Positions 8,001 to 16,033 of a stretch of 64,000 nt of DNA are shown one piece after another. The DNA is from Chloracidobacterium sp. (GTDB lineage Bacteria; Acidobacteriota; Blastocatellia; Pyrinomonadales; Pyrinomonadaceae), in NCBI GenBank assembly GCA_016711345.1, contig JADJTD010000001.1:4032001-4096000 (forward strand), read 5' to 3'. Under the pieces are notes generated by a model. That model did no database searches, was not told where the DNA came from, and worked only from the letters and a program-made list of their open reading frames with translations. A program made the translations under genes and the position numbers. The first letter of the stretch is position 1; each line of letters begins with the position of its first letter.

Positions 8001-10263
8001 CGGTTCCGCCGCCACCGTTGAAGGTCGAGCCCGATGCCAAAATCGCATTTCCGTTTACCGTAAGGCTGTTGCTTAACGTAACTGTATTAGTGTTGTTATC
8101 CGTTAGGTTGACAATGGTATTCGACAGCGGAATTTCCAATCCTGTTGCGATCGGATTACTGCCAAAATAAATAATGTTGATAGCTCCGGCAAACGTCGGT
8201 GATGCAGCTAACGTTCCGTTACCACGAGCGACGGTCGCATTAGCTGACAGAGTCAAAAATGCTCCGTTGCTAAATGTACCGTTCGTGAGTGTGAGTTGCG
8301 TCGCAACTGTTTCCGCCGCCGAAAGCGTGACGCCCGCTACATTGTCTATGCCTAGTTGGTTGTAGCTAACATTTGCCGTTTGAACAGTCTGAGCCGCCGT
8401 ACCGTTGTAGGTGACATTGACGTTCGCCATCGTTCCGGCACCGCTCAAAGACGATCCGGCTCCGTTCAAAAATAAAGTAAAGGCACTCGTATCTAAAGTG
8501 CCGCCGGTGTTGACGGTGAGCGTTGCGAGTTGGTGGTTACTGCCGAGAGCGACAGTCGAGGTTGAAATAATTGTTGCGGGCGCTGAAATGCTGCCTGTGC
8601 CGGAAAGGTTTAGCGTTCCGCTGGCGCCAAAATTAAACGAGCCGCCGGTGATCGTGCCGTTGTTGACGATGTTCGGGCTGTTGGCATTGAAATTACCTGA
8701 AGTTTTCGTGATCGTGCCGTTATTGGTCAGATCGCCGTTGACCGTAAAGGTTTGATTCGTCGTATTGAGCGTCGCGCCAGCTAACACCGTCAGAGAACCG
8801 CTGACAGTTCCCAAACCACTTGTGGTGCCGCTGTTGACTTCGAGCGACCCGGTGAAGGCACCTCCGACGTTGATCGACGAAGTTCCCTGTGTCCGGAGTT
8901 TGCCGCCTGCCGAGCTTGTGAAGGAGCCTGCTCCGCTCACACTTACGCCGTTCAAGGTAAGGATATTGTTGCCAACCGCCAATGTTCCGCCCGTGTTAAT
9001 TGCGAGGGTCGTTGCCGCTACACCGTTGCCAAGTGTTACGTCGCTCACCAAGGTTGTGACAGAGCCGCTGGTGACTGCAATAGACGCTGTGAGTGAGCCT
9101 GATCCCGAAAGATTTTGCGTTCCCGTGCCGCTGAAGTTGAATGCCGCCCCGGTGATAATACCGTTGTTGACAATGTTGGCTCCGCTCGCGGTAAATGTGC
9201 CTGAGGTTTTAGTAACTGTGCCGCCCGCATTGACGTCTATAGAGCCGTTTACTATGAAGTTCTGATTTGATGTGTTAAGCGTCGCTCCGGACAAAACGGC
9301 TAACGATCCGCCCAATGTGCCAGAGCCACTTGTCGTTCCGCTATTTATCTCGAAAGCGGCGGTATAATTTGAGCTGCTGCTGATCGAAGACGTTCCTTGA
9401 AAACGAACAAGGCCCGCACCGCTGAGAGTGCCCGCACCGCTCAGACCTACACCGTTCAAAGTCAGCATATTGACGCCGAGAGCAAGAGTCGCGCCGCTGT
9501 TGAGAGAAAGAGTTGTTGCTGTAACATTACCGTTGCCAAAAGTTACATCGCTGGTTAAAGTTGTAACCGATGGGCTGAAGACCGTTATCGAAGCAGTAAA
9601 TGAGCCCGTTCCCGAAAGGTTTTGCGTTCCCGCGCCCGCGAAGTTGAATGCTCCACCAGTGATAATACCGTTGTTGACAATGTTAGCTCCGTTAGCGGTA
9701 ACGATGCCTGAGGTTTTAGTAACTGTGCCGCCCGCATTGACGTCTATAGAGCCGTTTACAATAAAGTTCTGATTTGATGTGTTAAACGTCGCACCGGACA
9801 AAACGGCTAACGCCCCCCCCAATGTACCTGAACCGCTGGTAGTTCCACTATTAATCTCAAGCGTCGCGGTAAAATTTGAGCTGCCACTAAAGGAGGTTGT
9901 GCCTTGGGTGCGAAACGTGCCTGTACCGTTCACATTTCCCAAGCCCGAATACGAGCTTCCGGCCGTGCCGTCCGTTGTCAACGTCGCACCTACACTGAGC
10001 GTTAAAGTACCGCCTGTATTGTTGGTCAAAATATGCACTGATTGTGCTCCGGTTACCGTTACGACACGAGGAGACGGAATCGACACCGTATCGTCGGCGT
10101 CGGGAATGCCGTCCGCGTCGGTTCCCGAGTTTAGGGTCCACGTCGCCGGGGTAGCCCAATCGCCGTTCGCCTGCGCGGTAAAAGTCGCCGCATTTATGCT
10201 GATCGACGCAGCGATAAAAATGGCAGCCGTGTAGAGTCCTTGTTTGATCTTGTTATAGTACAT
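5020..10263 (-). CDS. Giant secreted beta-repeat protein with Thr/Pro linker, dockerin-like, cohesin-like and CarboxypepD_reg domains
   Basis: The 1747-residue protein starts with a signal peptide (IAASISINAATF, cleavage near residue 25). Residues ~30-1290 are Gly/Ser/Thr/Asn-rich beta-strand repeats (TLNGVGLSGAGTL, NIVNNGIITGGAFNF types) resembling passenger domains of autotransporter-like beta-helices. Residues ~1303-1352 are a Thr/Pro/Ser/Ala linker. A dockerin-like part (SFDAAKIAQH and SFDAAQVASY), a cohesin-like domain (EFDLRYDPTVIQP) and a terminal carboxypeptidase-regulatory-like domain (GRLTDSMGRGVPNARVTL) follow. No autotransporter barrel is present, so attachment or export differs from type V secretion. 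GGAGAAG lies just ahead of the ATG at 10263. It is likely a surface or matrix protein; ligand unknown. Confidence 0.83.
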   Translation of the reverse strand: MYYNKIKQGLYTAAIFIAASISINAATFTAQANGDWATPATWTLNSGTDADGIPDADDTVSIPSPRVVTVTGAQSVHILTNNTGGTLTLSVGATLTTDGTAGSSYSGLGNVNGTGTFRTQGTTSFSGSSNFTATLEINSGTTSGSGTLGGALAVLSGATFNTSNQNFIVNGSIDVNAGGTVTKTSGIVTANGANIVNNGIITGGAFNFAGAGTQNLSGTGSFTASITVFSPSVTTLTSDVTFGNGNVTATTLSLNSGATLALGVNMLTLNGVGLSGAGTLSGAGLVRFQGTSSISSSSNYTAAFEINSGTTSGSGTLGGSLAVLSGATLNTSNQNFIVNGSIDVNAGGTVTKTSGTFTASGANIVNNGIITGAAFNFSGTGTQNLSGSGSLTASIAVTSGSVTTLVSDVTLGNGVAATTLAINTGGTLAVGNNILTLNGVSVSGAGSFTSSAGGKLRTQGTSSINVGGAFTGSLEVNSGTTSGLGTVSGSLTVLAGATLNTTNQTFTVNGDLTNNGTITKTSGNFNANSPNIVNNGTITGGSFNFGASGTLNLSGTGSISAPATIISTSTVALGSNHQLATLTVNTGGTLDTSAFTLFLNGAGSSLSGAGTMANVNVTYNGTAAQTVQTANVSYNQLGIDNVAGVTLSAAETVATQLTLTNGTFSNGAFLTLSANATVARGNGTLAASPTFAGAINIIYFGSNPIATGLEIPLSNTIVNLTDNNTNTVTLSNSLTVNGNAILASGSTFNGGGGTALTFNGTTFSNSGTESVPTTTFSGGAQSIVGTGSWTGSVFQLTGTSNTSLTNNVTFSNGTFTVGVGTTVATGANLLTFNGTTFTNNGTVTGAVRTTGANVGLLAGASGFNASLTVNSGTTNAQGTVNSTLAVDATAVALTVPTPSTLTVTGNATVNAPLSGIGTFRTNGATFTNNATVSVGTFIFGGAAQSLSGSGSFVGTSATVLSGSTTTLTVDKQMGSVTVSAGGTLNITNRTLFLANGGTPLSVAGTFTVTGSTVEYNGSAAQTLAGFTPYNNLSTNNTAGVTGFPGLTVNALLRVKAGTFTSSSTYKDVQIDNGATLAGTNGTTINVNGNWVNNGTFTANTNTVNFNGSGAQSIGGTSATTFNNLTIANAGSGVSLGQNAAVNGILTLTNDLNTGANTLTMPATGTSAGGADVIGNVKRTGFSGGGAALSFGNPFNSIAFAVGGTLPTDVTVNMTKTQPSGFANAVTRSYVITPTGGSGFSSTVRLHYLDSELNANTEATLKLFRFIGSWTQVGVSANDTTNNWVEQTGVIQFSPWAISSSGVPTPTATNTATSTPTNTATATSTSTPTATSTATSTPTSTATATSTNTPTPTPTVAAVISGTVTYGNAIPAATRFVSNVLISGAGSPNVSTTTSFPGGTYSLTGFGSGSYTVTPTKTGGVNAAISSFDAAKIAQHASATVLLTGNQLLVADTSNNGTISSFDAAQVASYTVANPPFGLAGTWKFLPISRSYASVNSSLSGENYSALLMGEVSGNWTNSAARPANGPEREAVVSAPHLATPADEEVIIPITLKGAMNKGVIAYEFDLRYDPTVIQPQAEPVGVAGTVSRNLSFAVNAKEAGILRVAVYGVTPISDNGVLLNLKFTAIGATGSASSLIWERLVFNEGDPQVTATDGQIELLAAAPNSAEIAGRLTDSMGRGVPNARVTLTDTTGAGRSVMSNGFGVYRFGGLTVGQTFTVSVDSKHLTFAPLTVSITGQSVKVDMIAGQ
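8765..10050 (-). repeat. Tandem ~507-bp coding repeats inside the beta-repeat protein
   Basis: Near-identical stretches recur at a period of about 507-510 bases. For example, the TCTGATTTGATGTGTTAA segment occurs at 9261 and 9768, and the segments near 8823, 9331 and 9839 are versions of one another. The period corresponds to about 169 residues, so the gene grew by whole-unit tandem duplication in frame. More diverged units extend towards 7.2 kb. Such arrays are prone to copy-number change and to assembly collapse. Confidence 0.75.
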
Positions 10264-10399
10264 CGTCTTCTCCGCAATATTTGTTTTGGTCTTTCAATAT
10301 ATCTAGGCGTAATTTCCCGCAAAGGTTCGCCACAAATCTTTTCATTCGACTGGATTTCTTGTAAAATAGTTCCTCGAAACCCCTGAAAACAGAGATTTT

Positions 10400-10969
10400 A
10401 TGACCAAAGCCGATCCGGTAGAGATCACTCGGATATTGCAGGAATGGAACAGCGGCAGCGAGGACGCGCGCGAAAGGCTGCTGAAATATGTTTATGACGA
10501 ATTGAAACGCCGTGCCCGTTACCTGATGTCTATGGAACGCTCTGACCACACGCTCCAGCCGACGGCGCTTGTCCACGAGACGTATTTGAAGCTGACCGAC
10601 GTTGAGAGGATCGCGTGGCGTGACCGTTCGCATTTTTATGCGTTTGCGTCGCAATTGATGCGACATATCCTCGTCGATCACGCTCGCAGACACGCCGCTG
10701 TTAAACGTGGCAGCACTCCGGTGCTCTTATCGACCGAGGATATCGACATTCCGCTTGAGGAACGCGCAGGTTCGATACTTGCGATCGACGAGGTTTTAGA
10801 CCGTCTGGCCAAGATCGACGCTCGAAAGGCGAAGATCGTCGAAATGCGTTTCTTTGGCGGCATGACAAATGAAGAGATCGCCAAGGCACTCGAGATCGGC
10901 GGACGTACCGTTAGCCGCGAATGGCAGGCTGCGCGGATATGGCTTGCACGCGAATTTAAGCGTGAGTGA
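10400..10969 (+). CDS. ECF-family RNA polymerase sigma factor (acidobacterial type)
   Basis: This 189-residue sigma factor is a paralogue of the one at 803-1381, sharing YDELKRRARYL, DHTLQPTALVHETYLKL, ASQLMRHILVDHARRH and MRFFGGMTNEEIAKALEI. Region 2 and region 4 helix-turn-helix segments are both complete. It is followed after 61 bases by a protein kinase, repeating the sigma-kinase pairing at the left edge but in the opposite orientation. The 136-base gap to the left is shared with the divergently transcribed giant secreted protein and should contain both promoters; no consensus promoter is obvious to me there. Confidence 0.92.
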   Translation: MTKADPVEITRILQEWNSGSEDARERLLKYVYDELKRRARYLMSMERSDHTLQPTALVHETYLKLTDVERIAWRDRSHFYAFASQLMRHILVDHARRHAAVKRGSTPVLLSTEDIDIPLEERAGSILAIDEVLDRLAKIDARKAKIVEMRFFGGMTNEEIAKALEIGGRTVSREWQAARIWLAREFKRE

Positions 10970-11030
10970 CCGCGGAAAATAATTTGGCTCAATTTCGCAT
11001 ATTTTTACGCTTCCTTTATTAGGGGAAAAG

Positions 11031-13112
11031 ATGTCTATCCATTCGATTCAGGGTAATAAATGGGAAGAGATAAACGCGTTGTTCATGACGGCGCTCAGTC
11101 TCGGTCCGCAGGAGCGGCTTTCGTTTCTTGGTAAACAGCACGTCAGTTCGGAGGTTATAAAGGAGGTCGAATCGCTGCTTGCCTTTGAGGACGATGCCGA
11201 AGAAATACTACAAACTTCAGCTATCGAGTTTTCGAGAGATTTCTTTGATGTCGAAGCGGAGATGCCTTCCACGATGGCGGGGCAGGAGATCGGAGCCTAT
11301 CGGATCATCTCGGAACTTGGCGTTGGCGGAATGGGTGCCGTTTACCTTGCCGAGCGACGTGACGGCAAATTCGACCAGAAAGTAGCGATAAAGTTGCTAA
11401 AACGTGAGTTCAATGCAGGAAAGGTGCGCGAAGCCTTCCGTCGTGAGATCGAGATACAGTCAAAACTCGTCCACCCAAATGTCGCCGCGATGCACGATAC
11501 CGGCACGACCGGCGACGGCATTCCATACATCGTGATGGAATATGTCGATGGATTGCCGATCGATAAATACTGCTATGAGAAAAATCTAGGTCTTAATGGG
11601 CGTCTCAAAATTTTCAACAAGGCGTGCGAAGCCGTCGCGTTTGCCCATCATAATCTGATAATCCACCGCGACCTGAAACCGTCGAATATAATCGTCACCC
11701 CCGAAGGAAATCCAAAGCTCCTCGATTTCGGTATATCGAAATTGATGGGCGCTGTCGAAAACGTTCATATAACGACTTTGTTCGGTGCAATGACACCCGA
11801 ATACGCCAGCCCCGAACAGGTCGCCGGCGCACAGGTGACAACCGCAACAGACGTTTACAGCCTCGGCGTCATTCTGTTCAAACTGCTCACCGGTTCATTT
11901 CCGTATAAGGTAAAAGGCAAGCGAAGCGGTGATATGTTGAAAGAGATCCCCGATTCCTACCCGACACTGCCAAGCGAAGCGGCTTCTTTCTCCCCTTCTC
12001 CTCTTCCCCCTTTCTCACCTTCTCGTCTAAAGGGCGATATCGATAACGTGATACTTAAAGCTCTCAATAAAGAGCCAGAGGAGCGATATCGAACCGTAGA
12101 ACAGTTTGCCGAGGACATCTGGCGTTACATCGATGGCGTTCCGGTCGCGGCACGTCCCGCGACGCTGGCCTACCGGTTCAAGAAGTTCTATGGTCGCAAT
12201 CGTATTACGGTGCTCGCAGGGGCTTTGATATTTGTAAGCATAATCACAGGTTCCTTCGTCGCTGTGTGGCAGGCGAATGCCGCCGTTATGGAATCCGACC
12301 GCGCCAAATCAGAACAGGCAAAATCCGAAAAGATCAGCAAGTTCATGGCAAAGATGATCTCGTATGCAAACGCAGCCTGGTATGGCGAGGGAGCAAAATT
12401 TGGCGGCGATGCGCGCGTTATAGATGCCCTGCTCGACATGAGCGACAAGATCGACGCCGAATTTGCGGACGAGCCCGACATTGCCGCCGAAGTGCATCAC
12501 AAATTCGGTGAGGCGCTCGGTTGGGCGCATCCGAGCGGGATGGACAAAGAGTTTGCCAATCTCTTACAGAAAAAACAGCAATATCACCTTATGCGGGCTC
12601 TTGAACTGCGCGTTCAGTATTACGGCGAATGGCATGAGCTCGTCGCCAAAGACCTCTTTTACTGTTACGGCTCGATCGGACAAAATGATGCAGACAGAGC
12701 CGCCCTGCTCGACCGCGCGCTCAACATGATGCGTGATACGAATCCCAATAATCTTAACTTTCCGTACATGATCGAGGCCTACACCTCAAGACTGATGCTG
12801 CCAAATACGCCGGAAACTCATGACGTCTATAGACAAGCCGTAACTCCCCCGACCGATGAAAACAAATATGAGATCGCCGAAAGATATCTGCGCGAATCGC
12901 TGCCGATTTTTCGTCTGCATTATAAGGAAGACAATGTTGCGATTTTTGGCGCCGAATGCAAACTCGCCTACACACTGGCAATGCAGGAAAAATGGGCTGA
13001 TTTTGACGAACACTATAATTTATGCAAAAAGGGAGCACCTATAAACCAACGTCTGCTCCCAGCACTGGAGCTGATCGATAAGAAACTCGCCGAGTTTGGA
13101 AGGCAAAGATAA
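11031..13112 (+). CDS. Membrane Hanks-type serine/threonine protein kinase with C-terminal extracytoplasmic region
   Basis: The 693-residue protein has a helical N-terminal segment (1-85), then a kinase domain with glycine loop GVGGMGAVY (97-105), VAIKLL with Lys121, HRDLKPSN (212-219) and DFGIS (232-236), so catalysis should be intact. A Ser/Pro-rich insert (SFSPSPLPPFSPS) interrupts the C-lobe just before the RLKGDIDNVILKAL motif. One transmembrane helix (~391-413) is followed by a coiled segment and a ~270-residue helical region, probably TPR-like though shorter than usual. AGGGGAAAAG directly precedes the ATG. The adjacent ECF sigma factor is the likely partner (inference). Confidence 0.93.
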   Translation: MSIHSIQGNKWEEINALFMTALSLGPQERLSFLGKQHVSSEVIKEVESLLAFEDDAEEILQTSAIEFSRDFFDVEAEMPSTMAGQEIGAYRIISELGVGGMGAVYLAERRDGKFDQKVAIKLLKREFNAGKVREAFRREIEIQSKLVHPNVAAMHDTGTTGDGIPYIVMEYVDGLPIDKYCYEKNLGLNGRLKIFNKACEAVAFAHHNLIIHRDLKPSNIIVTPEGNPKLLDFGISKLMGAVENVHITTLFGAMTPEYASPEQVAGAQVTTATDVYSLGVILFKLLTGSFPYKVKGKRSGDMLKEIPDSYPTLPSEAASFSPSPLPPFSPSRLKGDIDNVILKALNKEPEERYRTVEQFAEDIWRYIDGVPVAARPATLAYRFKKFYGRNRITVLAGALIFVSIITGSFVAVWQANAAVMESDRAKSEQAKSEKISKFMAKMISYANAAWYGEGAKFGGDARVIDALLDMSDKIDAEFADEPDIAAEVHHKFGEALGWAHPSGMDKEFANLLQKKQQYHLMRALELRVQYYGEWHELVAKDLFYCYGSIGQNDADRAALLDRALNMMRDTNPNNLNFPYMIEAYTSRLMLPNTPETHDVYRQAVTPPTDENKYEIAERYLRESLPIFRLHYKEDNVAIFGAECKLAYTLAMQEKWADFDEHYNLCKKGAPINQRLLPALELIDKKLAEFGRQR

Positions 13113-13471
13113 GGCGGCTTCTACCGCGTTCCAATCTGTTGTCCCCTCGAGCGCCACGAACAGTTCTCACACTTCCATTGGCTTTCGTCCGAGATTTGGT
13201 TCAGCGTGAGGATGCTCTTGAGACCGAAGTCTTGAGAGGAAAGGTAGGTCAAATTTTCGGCCTCGCGGGGCCCCCAAAATCAAAAGTGTGCAAAAACACG
13301 GCGCAAGAAAACTACAGTTTACTAACACCACCCTTTTGAATTTTATAACACACTAAAAGTGGGGTTTTGGATGGCCCTCTTTTCATTGGGTTTTTTGACA
13401 CCGCCACCACCACACTATTACAGGACGTCAAAGATGCTTTCAGTTGCGTCAGGTACGAAAACGCGATAGTC

Positions 13472-13588
13472 GAGCTTCGCGGCGTCGAGATCACCGCCCT
13501 CTCTGCCGGAGAATCCAAACAGCTTTTCACAAAAATCAAAGATAAGATCGTTTAATTGCGGATTCTACTCAAGTAATCTTTATATTTC
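13472..13588 (+). repeat. ~117-bp direct duplication, copy 1
   Basis: This stretch is a close copy of 14014-14131. Translated in frame it ends in LSAGESKQLFTKIKDKIV and a stop, so it looks like the 3' end of a coding sequence, and a 62-codon ORF (13367-13555) runs through it. The two copies bracket the small gene at 13648-14010. The remaining sequence from 13113 to 13647 shows no other supported gene. Confidence 0.7.
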
Positions 13589-13647
13589 GCCTGTTTGTCG
13601 TCTATTATTCCAAACGCACCTAATTAAAAAAACTTAAGGACAACCAC

Positions 13648-14010
13648 ATGTCTAAACAAAAGAAACAAGATGATGGATACCCGTTCGACACGGGCGACTG
13701 GGCGCGTTGGACAAACGTAAAGCGTCTCAACTGGATGCGTAATTTCCGCGACCGCTTGCTTGACGAAGGTGCCTCGACGCACTATTTCAACCAGGGGTTG
13801 ACCGAAGCCGATATGATGCAGATCATCGCCGACACTGCCGCGATGGAAAAGGTCGTCGAACAGGAACAAGCCGCGATGAAGATGATGCAGGCCGGACTCG
13901 CACAAGAGATGAACACGAACGCTGACGAGCTTCTAAAGTCCATCGACAACACGGGCCGCAAAGCGATCTATCTTCCGCCAAATGATATTCTCGGTAAAAA
14001 GGGAAACTAA
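13648..14010 (+). CDS. Small hypothetical protein
   Basis: The 120-residue, charged, probably cytoplasmic and mostly helical protein begins MSKQKKQDDGYPFDTGDWARW and has a Met/Gln/Glu-rich central helix (MEKVVEQEQAAMKMMQAGLAQEM). AAGGACAACCAC provides a plausible ribosome site before the ATG. I do not recognise a family. It sits between two copies of a 117-bp repeat and upstream of a toxin-antitoxin pair, in a region that looks accessory. A real gene is likely from its start signal and codon use; function is unknown. Confidence 0.6.
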   Translation: MSKQKKQDDGYPFDTGDWARWTNVKRLNWMRNFRDRLLDEGASTHYFNQGLTEADMMQIIADTAAMEKVVEQEQAAMKMMQAGLAQEMNTNADELLKSIDNTGRKAIYLPPNDILGKKGN

Positions 14011-14013
14011 TGT

Positions 14014-14131
14014 GAGCTTCGCAGCGTCGAGATCAACGCCCTCTCCGCCGAAGAATCCAAACAGCTTCTCACAAAGATCAAAGATAAGATCGTTTAGTTG
14101 CGGATTCCAACGCGTACAACTTTTACATTTC
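14014..14131 (+). repeat. ~117-bp direct duplication, copy 2
   Basis: This copy begins three bases after the stop of the gene at 13648-14010 and is a close copy of 13472-13588, including the KIKDKIV-stop reading frame and the TTGCGGATTC that follows. It has no start codon of its own, so it is an orphan gene tail. Confidence 0.7.
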
Positions 14132-14217
14132 TTTTCATCATGCAGAACAAGATTACCCCAGTAAATTCATACGGGCTAAACAATTGTAGAGCAGCTATGT
14201 AGACTTTGTGGTATTGT

Positions 14218-14266
14218 TGTTACGGAACCTCAACATGTAAGACCGCAGTGCTAAGGTTCCGTAACA
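14218..14266. promoter_or_regulatory. Perfect 13-bp inverted repeat, probable AbiEi operator
   Basis: TGTTACGGAACCT at 14218-14230 is matched by its exact reverse complement at 14254-14266, with 23 bases between, ending two bases before the abiEi start codon. AbiEi antitoxins are known to repress their own operon by binding inverted repeats in the promoter region. This element fits that role by position and symmetry. Confidence 0.75.
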
Positions 14267-14268
14267 GC

Positions 14269-14868
14269 ATGAATGGGCGCGAAAAACTTCTTGAATACGC
14301 CAAAACGCGAAAAATATTTCGGGCTTCAGATGTCGAACATGAACTCGGACTATCGCGGATGTATATTTCGCGCCTAGTCAAAGAAGGTCACCTCGAACGT
14401 GTCGGCTACGGACTATACGCACTTGTCGGTACCGAATTCAACGAAAACCAAAGCATCCTAGAAGTCGCTGCAAAAGCTCCGAATGGTGTGCTCTGTCTTC
14501 TTTCGGCTCTACGCTTTCACGATCTGACCACGCAGAATCCCTTCGAGGTCTGGATCGCAGTCGAGCGCGACTCATGGATACCCAAAATGGATACAGTCCG
14601 CCTTCGGCCCTTCCGTTTTTCCCCAAGGGTATACGAAGCCGGAATTGAAACGCATACAATCGACGGCGTCCAAGTAAAGGTGTACTCGCCGGCGAAAACG
14701 ATCGCAGACTGTTTCTATTATCAAAGGACTGTCGGCCTTGATGTATGTCTTGAGGCCCTTCGCGATGCTTGGCACTCACGGAAAGTGAGAATGGACGAAC
14801 TCATTCATTATGCCGAAGTTCGCAACGTCAAAGGGACGATGCTGCCTTATCTGAACACGCTCTCCTAA
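14269..14868 (+). CDS. abiEi: AbiEi-type antitoxin of a type IV toxin-antitoxin system
   Basis: The 199-residue protein has an N-terminal winged helix (FRASDVEHELGLSRMYISRLV, then EGHLERVGYGLYAL) followed by the AbiEi C-terminal domain containing SPAKTIADCFYYQ, a typical signature. AbiEi neutralises the AbiEii nucleotidyltransferase without direct binding and represses its own promoter. The ORF can be extended upstream to 14206, but that part is translated operator sequence, so ATG at 14269 is preferred. No clear Shine-Dalgarno lies before it, so leaderless translation is possible. Four bases separate it from the toxin gene. Confidence 0.88.
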   Translation: MNGREKLLEYAKTRKIFRASDVEHELGLSRMYISRLVKEGHLERVGYGLYALVGTEFNENQSILEVAAKAPNGVLCLLSALRFHDLTTQNPFEVWIAVERDSWIPKMDTVRLRPFRFSPRVYEAGIETHTIDGVQVKVYSPAKTIADCFYYQRTVGLDVCLEALRDAWHSRKVRMDELIHYAEVRNVKGTMLPYLNTLS

Positions 14869-14872
14869 AACG

Positions 14873-15784
14873 ATGGTGAAAAAAGAGATAAAAGACATTG
14901 CTTCCTCCGTCAAGGCTCGTCTGACGGCCAGAGCTAAAGAGCAGCGCGAGGATGTCCAGAGCGTCCTCGTACGCTACGGCGTCGAGAGATTTCTTTATCG
15001 CCTTAGTATTTCACCACACAAAGACCGATTCCTACTAAAAGGCGCGGCGCTCTTCTCGCTCTGGTTCGACGCACCACATCGGCCCACAAAGGATCTCGAT
15101 CTCCTGGGATTTGGCTCAAACGACATTTATACACTGGAAGATAAGATCAGATCGATCTGCAAAGTCCAAACTGAGGATGGCCTTGAATTCCTAACGGAGA
15201 CCGTTCGTGGCGAGCAAATTCGCAAAGAAGAAGCGTATCAAGGAGTTCGAATAAAGTTTGTTGCAAAACTGGGGCAGGCAAGGATACCACTTCAAGTCGA
15301 TGTTGGCTTTGGCGATGTGGTCACTCCTGAGCCCAGGATCGCGGATTTCCCAACGCTCTTGGAATTCCCGGCTCCGCGTCTTAAGGTCTATCCTAAGGAA
15401 ACCGTAGTGGCCGAGAAATTCGAAGCGATGGTGAAACTGGGCGAGGCAAACGGACGATTGAAGGATTTTTGGGACCTGAATTACATGATCGCAGAATTCG
15501 AATTCGACGGCGAGCTACTTCAGTCTGCGTTGCGTGCGACGTTTGAAAATCGCCAATCCCCCTTCCCGACCGCTTTGCCGATAGCTCTTCGAGATGAGTT
15601 TGCCGAGAATGCAGTGGTTGTGGCCCGATGGAGAGCGTTCATCAATCGAAACCGCATCGAACGCTCGAAAGACCCCTCGGATATCATCCGGCACGTTCGA
15701 GCTTTTCTCGAACCAATCATCAAAGCCGAAGTAGCCAAGAATCTCTTTTCAATGAGCTGGCAGCCAGGACGGGGTTGGTCATAA
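14873..15784 (+). CDS. abiEii: AbiEii-type nucleotidyltransferase toxin
   Basis: The 303-residue protein carries the AbiEii/AbiGii nucleotidyltransferase core, with LLKGAALFSLWF followed by RPTKDLDLLGFG, where the Asp pair is the metal-binding motif of this fold. A later KETVVAEKFEAMVKLGEANGRLKDFWDL segment is also typical. Known members transfer nucleotides to target RNA and cause growth arrest, often as abortive phage defence. It forms a two-gene operon with abiEi. Length and motifs look complete. The pair sits directly beside the tRNA-Pro repeat that marks an island junction. Confidence 0.88.
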   Translation: MVKKEIKDIASSVKARLTARAKEQREDVQSVLVRYGVERFLYRLSISPHKDRFLLKGAALFSLWFDAPHRPTKDLDLLGFGSNDIYTLEDKIRSICKVQTEDGLEFLTETVRGEQIRKEEAYQGVRIKFVAKLGQARIPLQVDVGFGDVVTPEPRIADFPTLLEFPAPRLKVYPKETVVAEKFEAMVKLGEANGRLKDFWDLNYMIAEFEFDGELLQSALRATFENRQSPFPTALPIALRDEFAENAVVVARWRAFINRNRIERSKDPSDIIRHVRAFLEPIIKAEVAKNLFSMSWQPGRGWS

Positions 15785-15947
15785 ATATTTCTATTACTGT
15801 CGACAATACGACTATCTTGACGAGAGATTCTCTGTCGATGGTTGCAGGATGGTGGCAGTTTTGAAAACACGTAAGCACGATAAACCCTTGTTTTACAGTG
15901 TTATAGAGATACAGCCCTCTCGCGAGCTGGGCGAATGCGAAGAAAAA

Positions 15948-15981
15948 GGGACTTTCGATTTTCGTCGAAAGCCCCGTTTTT
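15948..15981. terminator. Hairpin terminator downstream of the tRNA-Pro fragment
   Basis: CTTTCGA (15952-15958) pairs with TCGAAAG (15965-15971), extended by GGG/CCC across one unpaired A. T-runs flank both sides (TTTTT at 15977-15981 and, on the minus strand, CCCTTTTTC). It lies just after the CCA end of the tRNA fragment and was probably the terminator of the original tRNA-Pro gene. Confidence 0.7.
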
Positions 15982-15983
15982 AT

Positions 15984-16033
15984 TGGTCGGGACGACTGGA
16001 TTTGAACCAGCGACCTCTCGCACCCCAAGCGAG
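15984..16033 (-). pseudogene. tRNA-Pro(GGG) 3' half, attachment-site scar
   Basis: On the minus strand this segment reads as an anticodon stem-loop (CTCGC TTGGGGT GCGAG, anticodon GGG), a T-arm with GGTTCAAATCC, the 3' acceptor strand CGTCCCGA and an encoded CCA. The D-arm and 5' acceptor strand are absent; the sequence before the anticodon stem does not pair. It is therefore a half tRNA left by integration and not a working tRNA. Confidence 0.82.

Noticed and set aside
6164..10234. Long rightward ORFs antisense to the beta-repeat protein
   Set aside because: They are reverse readings of biased Gly/Thr/Asn codons, repeat with the same period as the host gene, and show no protein family features.
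15984..16033. Complete tRNA-Pro gene
   Set aside because: The 5' acceptor strand and D-arm are missing; sequence before the anticodon stem does not pair with the 3' acceptor strand.
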